Positions 1 to 10,973 of a stretch of 64,000 bases of DNA are shown here, piece after piece (position 1 is the stretch's first letter; every line of letters starts with the position of its first letter). Made by a program: the position numbers and the translations under genes. The stretch is taken from assembly GCA_024699855.1 (NCBI GenBank), contig JAMPIQ010000001.1:15066001-15130000 (forward strand), written 5' to 3'. The DNA comes from Aphelenchoides besseyi. Taxonomy: Eukaryota; Nematoda; Chromadorea; Rhabditida; Aphelenchoididae. The notes under the pieces are model-generated. The model did no database searches. It had not been told where the DNA came from and saw only the letters and a list, made by a program, of their open reading frames with translations.

Positions 1-1498
1 TCAGTTTTATCGGGAACTTCCAGTCAAAACATTTCATACACAACCGGCGAATGAATCACAGACAAAAGTTTCAACATCATCTTCGCAGCCCCAACGATTT
101 TGCCTTAAACGAAAAGACAACTCGAAAAGTTTCCCGCTCAAACGAAGTGGTCAAACGGTGGAAAGTGGTGAAAAATAACCGCAAAAAGGCGACAAAGAAA
201 AAGTGTGCCGTTGCAGAAGCGTATGGCACCGGAAGAGGAATCTGCTCTTGTTTTTCAATCTTCGCAGATGACAAGAAAAGAGGCGGAGTGAAAAATGAGC
301 GTCTTCTTCCGAGTTTAAATTCAACGGCGATAGTAAAATTGACGTGGAGCGAATTGCGACGTGGAAAACCGTTTGGTTCGAGAGACCGTTTCGGGAAGCT
401 TTGAATGAAAACTCATCACTCGCCCGTTGGGTCCACGTATTTTCCACGACAAATCGGTTCGTCCAAATGAAAACGCTCAACAAACAAAACGAAAATCGTT
501 TCGGTACGATCGCCAAAAAACCGTGCACGATTGTTCTACGCAAACCTGTGCACTTATTTTGGTTCGTAAAACTGAAGGTTCTTATCAAATTTCGAAGGTG
601 TTAAACTGATGATGAAGTTTAACGACTTTCGGCGCTAAGTGCTCATTAATCAGAGATCAAAAGCAAACGAGCCGATTGTTGAAACTAGAAACCTCTTCGA
701 TTTCTGGTAGAAGCCGAAGCTTCGAACCGCAAGTTGCCATGACTCCGATTCGGGTGTTTCAGTCGGAAATTGGCGGCTTTGTGTTCCCGTACAGTTTGAT
801 GCAAATCGTAAATGTACGGACATTGCGCAACCTAACTGCCCTCAAAATTGGAGGGGAAGACCTTGACAGTGAAAGATCGTTACGAACATTTAAGACTCTC
901 AAGTCGATGGAAAACATTTCCCGACACGAGTCATGAGATTCCTTCGGAACTTCACGAGATGCGCAAACGCGAAAGTGCGACGCGCAAGAGAACGCGGTTC
1001 CCCGAGTTCGCGGACTTGGAATCCCAAAATCCTGAAGAGCCGAAACGCTCGAGCGTGTGGCTCTGCGTCATGATCGTGTGTTGAAGTGCGGCAAAAATGA
1101 GCAAAAAAGCAAAGTTTCCGCTCTACATCAACAGAACCGTTCGCTTTTTCTCGACGGCTGATCGGCAGTTGATTAGAAAAGAAGCAGAGATTACAACTGT
1201 AAATTTCGACGAAAAGTTTGCAGAGCGAACGTATCGATTTCGCGCTCAATTTTAATCGCAAACGAAAACAAAAGAACTGGAAAGTTGTTTTCGAACTGAA
1301 ATTCTCTTCCGTTTTCGCTCGTGATCTGACAAACTGAGAACCAAAATCCTGACAAACAAGCGACCTTGTTCGTTGATTCAATTTGTGTCCCTTCTCGCAA
1401 CAAGAAGAGCGACTTAATCGGATTAATGGAACAGATCGGGAGCGAGAGTGCAAACACGAAGCCCTAACCCACGTTGACCTCCCCTCTCTAGTAGTTAC
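1..1498. other. No supported gene; region downstream of the last visible RALGAPB exon
   Basis: Several overlapping reading frames exist on both strands, but none has a recognisable domain or conserved motif, and their composition (Arg/Ser/Phe-rich, all frames similar) looks non-coding. If the RALGAPB-like gene upstream is intact, this stretch must be an intron longer than 1.4 kb or lie past a truncated 3' end. The splice donor at 1493-1498 on the minus strand (GTAACT) has no obvious partner exon here. Confidence 0.5.
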
Positions 1499-3806
1499 CT
1501 TCACTGTACTTTCGATGTTCCGGCGCCAACGGAATCATAGCGGAGTTGTAAAGAATGGGCAAAAACATCTCCAAAAGTGCGTCACTTGGTGGTCGACGAG
1601 AATTTCTGGTCGAAATATTGTGCATTTTGTTCGCTAAATCCTCGAAGTACATTGCAATCAAAAACAAACAAACCTTTGAGTGTGTACCAAACATACTGTC
1701 CCGGTCGTATTCCGTTAGAGTTCGTGGGCGTTTCGGCCGGCGTATCCGATGGGAACGAGTCGGTTTGAAGGGAAACCGCGTGAATGGATCGCGACGAGAG
1801 ACGAGAACTCGCAGATTTTGAGCCGTTGACTGTTGGACGTCTTGGAACTGCCGATCCACTAACTGAACCCATTGCAACGGCTTGAGCATGATTTTGAGCG
1901 TAAGCCAATGACTGATGAGTCAAAGTTCCACCGGTTCCATTTGTCGAAGAAGACAAATTGAATTCCGATTGTGAGGGATGAGCTCCATAGATCGATTGTT
2001 GGCCATTAGTTGTTGTTGAATAGCCACTGGTTGAATGGGTACTTTGAGCGGCTGTTGAATGAGTCGATGAGCTGGTTGAGAGGTTACTGGGTCGGTGAGA
2101 AAAACCGCGTTGTGGCATCGAGTCGTCTTGATGATAAGCTATCGAACGATTCGCATCCATCCACTGAGCGTGAAGCTCTTCGGCTTCGTGAAAATCGATC
2201 GAAACTAACGGATCACCTAAGAGAAACAACTGAGACTAATTGCCTCTAATAGCCCTCAATTTAATCCCAACGCGAGAAGAAGCAATTTCGTGGCGTCGAT
2301 TGCGCCCATTTTCGCGTAGATTGTAATCCCGTCCGGCAAATCGGCTTTTTCTCAACTGAACAGTCAAAAGAACGACACAAAAATACTTCTGTTCGAAATT
2401 CACGTTCTCCGCAATCTCTATTAACCTCAATCCAAACATACCGAAGAAAATGTCGACCATCTTAGCGAATGCGGTGACTGCCAGAAAGAATGAAATTGAT
2501 GCTTGACCCAAAACGTAATTTTGTTGTTGTTGATCCAAACCAAAGTCTTCGCATAATTGTTCAGCTATTAGCTCCGATTAGTAGGTGAAAGCACAAAACA
2601 CATTACCTCGTTCGATGAATGATGCGGGATTGCCAATCAAATTGACTAGTTGATGCCACGTATCACTTAGCAAGCGACCAGTTAGATCGGTCTTCGAAAG
2701 GGCTTGTTTAGCGACGTGAAGAAGTTTATCGTCATCTGAAATCAAAATGTTACGATTTGAAACAAACACGAGACGAACGAATTGAAATTGTGCAGTAGTC
2801 AGAACCGTAGATCTTCTGTGTGAATATGACCGTCAACGATAACAGTTTTCGCGCCCAACTCTCAACAAAAGAAACCTAAATTGACAATAAACGACAGTCG
2901 TCACTTGTTCGTTACGTAAGTGATCCAATTTCGAGCCAAACAGTTCAAACGCTTCCAATAATCCATCGATGGAATTTGTCCCAACATCGATGCTTGTGTC
3001 CATGCGTCGAAAAGAACGTCGCCAAGATCGGCAGCCATCACAGAAGCCAACTCATCTGCAAATCACTAACTAATCTTTGTGTTTTTATGCTTACCAGGAT
3101 AAGTCGGACGTTTCAAGAGACCGTCGTTGACGACCATAATGAACGTTAAGACACGCGTCCACATTTCTCGACGACATTCTTCACGAATCGCAGATTTTCG
3201 ACTGTAAAGAAGACGAATTGTTGCCAACACCGAGTGGATTTCAGTCGCTTGTCTTCCAACCATCACATCATTGATATGTGAAGCGCGTGGAAGAAAAAGT
3301 GAACGAAAGGAATCGAGAATTTGACTTAAAACTCAAATTTAACTTTTGATTCGTTTTTCAATCTTACCGGAAGTAATGTAAAGGCGAATCGCGCAACGGT
3401 TGTGGACAGCTGACATGAGGCTCAATGTTGATGGCGGTGATCCACGCCAAATACAAGCGAACCGCCGCACGAACCGTTTCGCAGTCTCGAGTTGTGTGCA
3501 TTGGCAAAGAAAAGGCGTGATTTACAATCTAAATGCCTTGAGATTGCGTTTCGTAGTTACACACACCTGCATTAGCCATTGAATTTCGTTGTCCGACTTA
3601 AATGACATTCGATTCGTCGCTCCATTTCGTTGATTCGCCGGTCGATCGACAGTTTCAACGAGTTCGCGGATCAACAAAAACGCCACGGCTTCTCCCGCTT
3701 CATCAGAAAAGTGATTCAACACACTTGTGGCCGGTGGATCGAATGAATCGGTTGGCAGTTGATCTTCCCGAGAAGTCGATTCACCATCGCCGTTGCAGCG
3801 CGCCAT
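1499..3806 (-). CDS. RALGAPB: Ral GTPase-activating protein subunit beta-like, N-terminal part only
   Basis: This is the amino-terminal third of the non-catalytic beta subunit of the RalGAP complex, which restrains Ral GTPases in exocytosis and growth signalling. Visible blocks match RALGAPB in order: SVLNHFSDEAGEAVAF near the start, then DCETVRAAVRLYLAWI, REMWTRVLTFIMVVNDGLL, DLGDVLFDAW, LSDTWHQLVNLIGNP, a block ending MVDIFFG, a Ser/Thr-rich linker, and VPRRPTVN. Exons are joined by very short introns, for example 3529-3566 (38 bp); one donor and acceptor pair joins MVDIFFG at 2442 to DPLVSIDF at 2216. The start is taken at 3806 (MARCNGDG); an in-frame ATG at 3872 is the alternative. The last exon ends at 1499, either at a GTAACT donor or a few codons later at a stop. 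The Rap/Ral-GAP domain expected near the C-terminus is not in the window. Confidence 0.82.
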
Positions 3807-3872
3807 CTTAAGAACTGCAAGAGCGAAAGTGTTCAGTTGGCAGCGAGAGGACTCGGCATTCAACGGGGCCAA

Positions 3873-4850
3873 CTACGCACTAATGACCAAACGCTCAACA
3901 CGAGAAATCAAAATTCGTTGCGAAGCGTTTGGCGCAAATCTTTCGGTTCGCCCGGGGGTTTCGAACGACGCAAATCGCGCGATCGGACGCTCTCAAGAGT
4001 CAAAACGTCGCGACGGAAAAATAAACAAACGGAAAGTGTTTTGTTCGTAAGAATCGAAACGTTTAAATTGCAACGAGCTTTTCGTAATGATAAAAGAGCA
4101 CGTGGGTTCCGGTGCATCTGACCACTGGCATTCGAGAGCCCTAACCTTTCGTATCAGCTCGTTCGGCGAAAACACAAACCGGCAGTTGAACGGAAAGAAT
4201 AAGTTCCGTTAAAAACGTTCAGATTCGGATTGACAGCGAGAAAACGGCGAGAAAGAGCAAGAGAGATGAGTCAAAACACACGCAGCGAATGTCCCAACAT
4301 AGAAAGACGGACCGTTGATTCACTTTCGCAAATTTTCGACTCTTCGATTGGTCTCACGAGCCGCGTCTTTACTGTCGAGCTGCAACTTGCGTACGGAAAA
4401 CAAGGCTCCATTAACAAATTGGCTCTTCATCAACGGGCGATCGAAGACGCGAAAGAAACAAAAATTGGCGCGGAAGTTGACAGAAAAAGAAGAGAAAATC
4501 AAATTGGTCGGCGCGGGAAGACGACGGCGATCGGCGAGCGCGGACAGAAAGGTCATTTCGCTCCGTGGGTTTTTTTGCGTCTTACGCGATGAGTCAAAAC
4601 AATTTTTGTTGACGTTCCGCGACGTCTTTGCGTGAAAAAACGAGCCGACAACTTTCACTTGAAATTCACCGAAAGCAAAATCAGAAGCGACAGGAATCTC
4701 AAGTCGTTGAATTGGTTTTTTTCTTTCTAGCTCACGATGTTTTCGAAGCGAAAAGACAACTCGATGACCATCAGATGGCGAGTGAAATGGCCCTCGAAGG
4801 CTCACAAGGGAGCCAACTTTAATTGTCTTGTCAGAAACTCGGAGTGACTT
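3873..4850. other. Intergenic region between divergent genes; no supported gene
   Basis: This is about 1 kb upstream of the RALGAPB-like gene (minus) and of the unknown membrane-protein gene (plus). The open frames here overlap on both strands and give low-complexity Lys/Arg/Gln-rich translations with no domain. It is presumably the shared promoter region and 5' leaders. No regulatory motif is called. Confidence 0.5.
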
Positions 4851-4921
4851 GAATCTGCTGACCGATGGCCAATTATGTGCAGATTCGATTGGCTTTTCAA
4901 TGTGTTTGAATCACCAGTTGA

Positions 4922-7039
4922 GATTGCAATACGTGGAATTTGAAAGTCGCAAATGTCCATCGATTGGAGTCTTTTGCCGTCCGCTACAAGTCGTGGGTCA
5001 AAGACGGGCGGAAGCGAATTGGATTCTGCAAAGTGAGCAGCAGACTTTGGCTGGAAATCTGATTGGCAGCCGCGAAGCCAACGGACATACCAACTCATCA
5101 TTTCGGCTGAGCAGTCGTACGATGCTTATAGCAATGGAACAGCAGATCTAATGTTAAGATTGGGAGAAGAGATACTTGCAATTGCAATTAGAAGGCAATC
5201 AATCAGGAAATCCTACGAGACGCCGAGTTTCATCCGAATATGCCGCTCGACTTCCGAGATTGGAATACGAAAGTTGGCACCCAAATGTTGGAGTAAGAAT
5301 GGTGAGTTTTCGACGGAGTTCTTGTAGTTTGAACGCTTTCAACTTGTGTTTCGATGCAACTAATAAACTCGATCATTTCCTTTTTCTTTCTTTACCAGTC
5401 AGTCGGTTGCAGATGATTCCCGAGTCGGCAAGTTGACGTCCCGAGTTGTCGTTCTACTTCGTATCTTCAGGCCTATCTCAGTTTGTTGATTGCGTCGTTG
5501 GTCAGCGACATCAAGCTGCCGGCCAGTGAGTACAGGATTCACGTGCGTTTGGAGGTTCTGCGTCCGGTCGATCGTTTGAACAACTATCTGCTTTGGGAGT
5601 CTTATCATCGTCAAGTCACTGACTCTGGAGCTGTGCAGTTTAAGAAGCGTTGGCAACGGTAAGCGTCGATTCAGCACAATAGTGACAGTCGATTCCAGAT
5701 ACATCAAGTGCTATAGACCGTGCTTGACTGCAAAACGACTTCTGATTTATCCTAGCATTGACGGTCGTTCAGCGATTTTGACGTACAAAACGAAGTAAGT
5801 GGCCGGTCACTCATTCCTCCAAGTTGGTGTGTTTAGAGTGAACAAAACAGGTGATATGCAGTTCATCCATCAGTTGTCGTCCTATCCACCGAACTCTCGT
5901 TACGAGCCACAAACGCCGTTTCAAACCAATCACACGGATTGTTTCATTGATGGGGGAATTCACAATTGTGCTCACGATAAAACTCAAACTGGTCAACTCG
6001 ACTTCATTGAGGGCAACAAAGAAGCCGACGCCCGTCTGAGAGTTCGATACAACGATCCGACCGATTTGGAGTATTTTGGTTTCGATCAATGTGCATTGAC
6101 CAAACAGTATAAAAAGAACGATGTCTATCAAGTGGTTCCGCTCTATCAGACGATCTTGATGCCCAGTGATCGTCCCACTCCCAACTTCTGTTTCCAAATG
6201 TACGGCACCTTGCAGACTCAATTCTACACTCTGGTAAGTCCTGGAAGAAGTGCAGTGAAATAGAAGTGTGTAGGAGCAAGTGCGTGCAATGATCAACTCC
6301 TCGGTTTTCAAACAAGCGGACCCATTGATTGATCCGTCAAAGTTCAATTTTACTGTTGGAGTTCAGTTCATAGCCACCCGGGCAAACGCATCTCTTGGCT
6401 TCCGAGTCTTCCAGTTGTCTGACCAAATGAAACGCGTTTTCATGCCCGAAGTTCTTCGTCAGTTCGTCTACGTGGTTGTCGGCTTGTTTCTTGTGGTCTT
6501 GGTTTTGGATGTGGTCCTCTTCTTGATGTTGATCGTGATCCGATCGATTGGTCATCGTCAGAAGCCTGCGAATGCAGCTTCTGTAGTTTATCGATAGTGA
6601 GTTTGAGTTTCTTTCTCGTCTAGTTCTTTTGTTTAGTATTCCGGTTCTTTTCAATCCACGAACCGACGGACATCCAGTGAACTTCCAGCCGGACGACACC
6701 GAAGCTCCGCACACCAGTGAACTGCCGCCGACTTGTCCCGACGATGCGTCGGCCATGAAGACCGTTCAGTTGACGGCGACGAAGACCAAGCTTGTGGGTG
6801 TGAAAGAGCCGTCGGCTTCTGCTTCTGCTTCGACTACTCGTCGTCGTTTCGGTCAAAAAGTGTCGTCGAATGAGAGGATCAGTGGGCATGAGACTTCGCA
6901 AGGTAAAAACGAAGTGGCAAAGAGCAGTGCTGAGCCACTGCACGAGCCGAAACCAACCAATTTATCGGCTGAACCCACGGCCGATCATTCACTTTCTTTG
7001 CAATCCAAACCGCCTGTTGAATACTCAGCTAAAGAATAA
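4922..7039 (+). CDS. Predicted single-pass membrane protein of unknown function
   Basis: I do not recognise this family. Coding exons are clear from about 5440 to 7039: a block with YLQAYLSLLIASLVSDIKLP, then Cys-containing segments (CYRPCLTAKR, DGGIHNCAHDKTQ, FGFDQCALTK), an N-glycosylation-like NSSVF, one strong hydrophobic segment (about VYVVVGLFLVVLVLDVVLFL) and a Ser/Thr/Pro/Lys-rich tail of roughly 140 residues after it. That layout suggests an extracellular or lumenal N-terminal domain, one transmembrane helix and a disordered cytosolic tail. Introns at about 5658, 5793 and 6233 and a final one at 6597 keep frame. The 5' end is uncertain: a frame open from 4922 joins across a 37-bp intron (5033-5069) to a segment with QLIISAEQSYDAYSNGTADL, but no start codon is secure. 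The stop at 7037 lies only 112 bp before the next gene. Confidence 0.6.
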
Positions 7040-7077
7040 ATTCGCGAGTGTACGCACCGTCTTGTTTCCACTCACTG

Positions 7078-7091
7078 GTCGTCATGGCGAT
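7078..7091 (+). promoter_or_regulatory. X-box-like motif (RFX/DAF-19 site) before IFT70
   Basis: GTCGTCATGGCGAT matches the ciliary X-box consensus RYYNYYWWRRNRAC at every position except the last. It sits 61-74 bp upstream of the IFT70 start codon, in the 112-bp gap after the preceding gene. RFX-type factors (DAF-19 in C. elegans) control intraflagellar transport genes through such sites at this kind of distance. The match is by eye; activity is inferred. Confidence 0.5.
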
Positions 7092-7151
7092 TAGAACTGT
7101 GAGATGGTTCTGCTGTGGCAAAGAAGTTTAGTCGTAAATTCGAGTCCAAAA

Positions 7152-9558
7152 ATGTCTTTTGTTCCAATCAAAGATGGAGAGTTCACGAGCACGATCTACG
7201 CAATGGTTGTTGTGAGCAATAGATGTGGGTAATGAATAGTTTAGATCAGAGACAACCGTTTCGTTGATGTGATGAGGATTCTGCAGTTCGAGTTGCAAAG
7301 GATTCCGAACGTGAGTTTTCGTTGAATTCGTTTGACTGTTGATTGCAGAGTCGGGCCGCTCTATCGCTTCTCGGTTATTGTTACTATCAAACTCAGGACT
7401 ACATAATGGCAGCCGAGACCTACGGGAAACTCTCTGCTCTATTTCCTCAGCACTCGGACTATAAACTCTATCACGCACAGTCGTTGTACAACGCTTTCAT
7501 GTTCACAGAAGCCGAGACTGTGATGGAACAAGTGGGTTCGGAAGACCGGATTGTTTATTTTTGAGTTCAGTCCGTGGATGATCCCAAACTGAATAAGGCA
7601 CTACTCAAGCTGGCTTCGGCAATCAAATACCGTGAAGATGACAATCAGAGTGCCCGTCTGTTGGTCGAGAGATACGAGGCCGATGATCCCGATGCAGAAG
7701 TCAACTTGGCGTGTATTGACTTCAAAGTTTGTTTGTTATTGTTAGTCTGCGTACATTGCTAATTTAGAAAGGCGACTACACGAACGCAATTGAGAAGTTT
7801 CGAAATGCCACCAATGTTCACGGCTACCAATCCGATTTAGCATATTCGTTGGCTTTGTGCCACTATCAGTTGGGCGAAGTCGATCAGACCATGAGATACA
7901 TAAGCGAAATTGTTGAGCGTGGAGTCAAAGATCATCCGGGTAATTGGCAGTCGAGGTCCTGAGCTCAATTGATTATTCAGAGTTGGCTGTGGGATTGGTT
8001 TCTGAAGGAGTGGAGGTGCGATCAGTTGGCAACACGCTTTTGCTCAATGAAACGGCGTTGATTGAGGCGTTGAATTTGAAGTTCGCCATTGAGTACCGAG
8101 CCAAGAACTTTGACAAAGCAGCCATGTGTTTGACCGATATGCCGCCGAGAAGCGAAGAGGAGTTGGATCCGGTCACTTTGCACAACCAGGCGCTCATGCA
8201 CGTGAATTCCGACTTGGGTGACAGTTTCGCCAAACTGCAATACCTGCTGACTCAGAATCCGTTTCCACCGGAAACATTCGCCAATCTGCTTCTTCTCTAC
8301 TGCAAATATGAGGTGAGAGTATTGGCCGAGAAGTTCACAGACCGTTTTCAGTACTACGATTTGGCTGCTGATGTTTTGGCCGAAAACGTTCATTTGACAG
8401 TTAAATATCTGACTCAAGTAGGCAACTCCTTGAATACAAATAGCTATGTCTTCAGTATCTGTTCGATTACTTGGATGCTCTGATTACGCTGCAAACATCG
8501 CCGGAAGAAGCGTACAACAAGTTCGATGCACTGGCCAACGATCAAATGAATCAGCTTCGACGTTTGCATTCGCGACTCCAGGAGGTCGTGGAAGAAGACG
8601 ACAAGAAACTGATCGAAAAGGCTACTGCAGAGTATCAACAGTGTTTAGAGCGGTAGGCGGAAGAAGGTAGACAACTAGACGGTTGTTTTCAGTTACCTTC
8701 CCGTACTGATGGGTCAAGCAAAAATCGTTTGGGATCGTGAAGATTACAATCAAGTGGAGAATCTGTTTCGTAGATCCTCCGAGTTTTGTGCGAGTGATGA
8801 GGTTTGGCGTCTGAATTTGGCACATACTCTGTTCATGCAGGTGGGATGAGAGGAGTGCAAGAAATGAAGTGGCTTTAGGAGAAGTACAAGGAGAGTTCCG
8901 ATTGTTATGCTCCGATAGTGAATGCAAAGTTGGACCAAGTAAGCGGTTAGTTTGGTGGTTTTGATCAACGCATTCAGATGTTGGATATAAGCGCCATTGT
9001 TCTGGCGAATTTGTGTGTCTGTTACATTTTGACGAACAGCAACGAAGAAGCAGAGGAAGTGATGAAACGAGTCGAGAAAGAAGAGATCCAACAGCCGGAT
9101 CGGAGGTCTTTTCATTTGTGTATAATCAACCTGGTCATCGGAACGTTGTATTGTGCAAAGGTTAGTGAAAGTGAACAGGCAAAAATGTCTTCGTAGGGAA
9201 ACTACGAGTTTGGGATTTCACGAGTGATTCGGGCTCTGGAACCGTGTGAGAAGAAGCTGGGAATAGACACCTGGTTCTACACCAAACGCTGCATGTTGTC
9301 GATGTTCGAGCAGATAGCCAAACAGATTTTGATGATCAGAGACGACGTTCTGTTGGAGTGTTTGGCCTTCTTGGAGACATGTGAAGGTAGAGAAGAACAC
9401 GACAATTGGATTCATTCTTATGTTCAGTTCATGGAAAAACAATCACGACAATCGCCGACAGTTTGCTGGTCCAGAATCCCACGAACGATCCACGAAAGAC
9501 CGTTGCTTTTGAGGCCCGAATACTACGTGCGTTGTTGTTGCAGATTCTTGACTATTAA
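7152..9558 (+). CDS. dyf-1: Intraflagellar transport protein IFT70 / TTC30 (DYF-1)
   Basis: This is a TPR protein of the IFT-B complex that is needed to build cilia; in C. elegans DYF-1 supports kinesin-2 OSM-3 and tubulin glutamylation. The whole protein is readable across about ten short introns. It begins MSFVPIKDGEFTSTIYAM, continues SLLGYCYYQTQDYIMAAETY, then EGVEVRSVGNTLLLNETALI, TDMPPRSEEELDPVTLHNQA, QNPFPPETFANLLLLYCKYE, NEEAEEVMKRVEKEEIQQ and HLCIINLVIGTLYCAK, and ends in an exon closing LLLQILDY. All of these follow TTC30 in order and spacing. Intron 1 is only 33 bp (7212-7244). The stop is at 9556, with AATAAA at about 9663. The last 67 coding bases lie inside the inverted duplication described separately, so a severed copy of this tail occurs at 45080-45146. 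Confidence 0.95.
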
Positions 9559-9812
9559 ACACTTTTGTTTCGATTCTGAAGACAGTTTGTGGGCAGGAAG
9601 ATGGTCGCCGAACTTCTGAAATGACCGAGAATCGGCGTGGTCAATTTGAAGGCTAGTAATTGAATAAACTCGTTGGAACGTGGTCGCGTTTAAACCGAAT
9701 TCCGATATCGAAGGCGGAGTTCGAAGAAGCGAACAGATTGAATTTGGTCATCAGTTCGAGAGAATAAAAGACAACAAGGAAGCAGAGTTTCGGTTCTGTT
9801 TTCGTCTAAGAA

Positions 9813-10205
9813 ATGATCCTCAATTGCCTTCTCTTGTTGACCTGCACTGTCCTTGTCGTGGTCTGTTCATTTCGACCCGAAAATGAAGTTGTAAGTTCTG
9901 GTTGGATGGATTGAACAAATTTGATTGCCACTCATCTGTTTCAGAACTCGGTGGTTTCTGGGCCACTCCAACGCCGTTCGTACGTCATGCCCTGGAACAG
10001 CAAGGACGACCCGCTGAGCAGATTTGATTGGGCAAATTTGGAGTGGGAAAACAAGCCCCTTCGATGGCATCAACACGTGGCCAATCCCTACGGTCAATTG
10101 AACGGCGCATCGCTCTTGACACGTCGATGGCATCAGAAAAGAGCAGCAGCGAAACGAGAACGAATTCTCGACTCGTTGGGTGGCGACTTTTTGATTCGAA
10201 AGTAA
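9813..10205 (+). CDS. Neuropeptide precursor with C-terminal ILDSLGGDFLI peptide (copy 1)
   Basis: A small two-exon gene. Exon 1 encodes a signal peptide beginning MILNCLLLLTCTVLVVVCS; the intron is about 9892-9943; exon 2 continues to the stop at 10203. The preproprotein has dibasic sites (RR, RR, KR, KR) and ends ...KRERILDSLGGDFLIRK. The core LDSLGGDFLI resembles the orcokinin-B type LDS(I/L)GGG(H/N)L(I/V), though the family assignment is an inference from memory. A paralogue at 53424-53720 shares only the signal peptide layout and this C-terminal peptide, which marks it as the conserved bioactive part. AATAAA follows at 10235. An apparently identical copy lies at 44433-44825 on the other strand. 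Confidence 0.8.
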
Positions 10206-10474
10206 CTCGGAGATTTTGGTGCAATTGTTCGTTGAATAAACCCTATCAGACGTTCTAGCGCCCAACGGAATCAAAGCCGTGGATGTGAAGAGCTTGTTGT
10301 GTAGTCCAACTGAAGTTGAACAACTTGACTTTCCGTCAAAAGGACTTTGTTGGGATGAACGGTTCGTGTTCGAGAAGAAAAGCTCGTCGCTGTGGTCTCG
10401 AAGGTCGCTGTCCGTTTGTTTGCGTCCGCCGAGCAGTCGAAGTGGAACGCGCTTTTCCAGCGGAGGAGATGTGC

Positions 10475-10546
10475 GGGAACGTAGCTCAGTGGTAGAGCAA
10501 TCGACTGCAGATCGATAGGTCACTGGTTCAATCCCGGTCGTTCCCT
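10475..10546 (+). tRNA. tRNA-Cys (anticodon GCA)
   Basis: This is a 72-nt cloverleaf. The acceptor stem GGGAACG pairs with CGTTCCC; the D arm is GCTC/GAGC; the anticodon stem ATCGA/TCGAT closes loop CTGCAGA with anticodon GCA at 10507-10509; the T arm ACTGG/CCGGT closes loop TTCAATC. The discriminator is T. A run of T (10553-10557) follows as the Pol III terminator. An identical tRNA lies in the opposite arm of the inverted duplication. Confidence 0.95.
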
Positions 10547-10973
10547 ATCGTCTTTTTGCTCGAGAAGACTGGTTGGTTGAAGAGAACACAGTCACTGATG
10601 TGTTTGCGATTGCTTTCTTGCTTGCAATTCGAACGGTTTGCGCAAAAATGCTTTTTGGAACATTCGAATGTGAAGAACAACCTTTGACTGATGGTCGTAG
10701 AAGTTTAGTTTCTGACAGGAAAACATGAGAAAAAGGATTAGTGAACGCGTGTGATAAGAAGAATACGCTCGTTCCTAATTAAAAGATCGTCACAGTCGCT
10801 TCATAACGTCTTCTCGGAAGTCAGAGAGTGCAGTTGAAAAGAACAGACTGCGAACTGAGCATTAGCAGTCTCTTCATTGATCATAATCTCTGTTCTATTC
10901 ACGAAGATAAGACGGTTAAGAACACAAAAACAGTTCTATTTGTGTGTAGGATTCAGTTATCATTGGAGCTGAA
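10547..10973. other. Intergenic, tRNA terminator then promoter region of the next gene
   Basis: Apart from the T-run just after the tRNA I see no gene or motif here. It is presumably the upstream region of the pepsin-like gene starting at 10974. Confidence 0.5.

Larger units (their letters stand above)
9492..10546 (+). repeat. Left arm of a 1,055-bp inverted duplication (partner 44092-45146)
   Basis: The sequence from 9492 to 10546 is the reverse complement of 44092-45146; coordinates in the two arms sum to 54638 throughout, so there is no indel, and I found no mismatch on reading. It contains the last 67 coding bases and 3' region of IFT70, a complete neuropeptide gene and a complete tRNA-Cys. 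Just past the tRNA the arms still resemble each other for about 15 bp (an oligo-T Pol III terminator) but with one substitution and one length difference, and then diverge. The left arm is the likely source, because here the IFT70 tail is continuous with its gene. Confidence 0.95.

Noticed and set aside
899..1504. 201-codon minus-strand frame that could have continued the RALGAPB-like gene
   Set aside because: The translation is Arg/Ser/Phe-rich, shares nothing with RALGAPB, and overlaps other frames equally long.
4230..4805. Overlapping frames of 106-161 codons on both strands
   Set aside because: Lys/Arg/Gln-rich low-complexity translations in all frames; no start context, domain or splice logic.
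9867..10523. 218-codon minus-strand open frame, repeated identically at 44115-44771 on the plus strand
   Set aside because: It lies antisense to the neuropeptide gene and tRNA-Cys, has no domain, and is duplicated only because the whole segment is. The sense gene explains the conservation.
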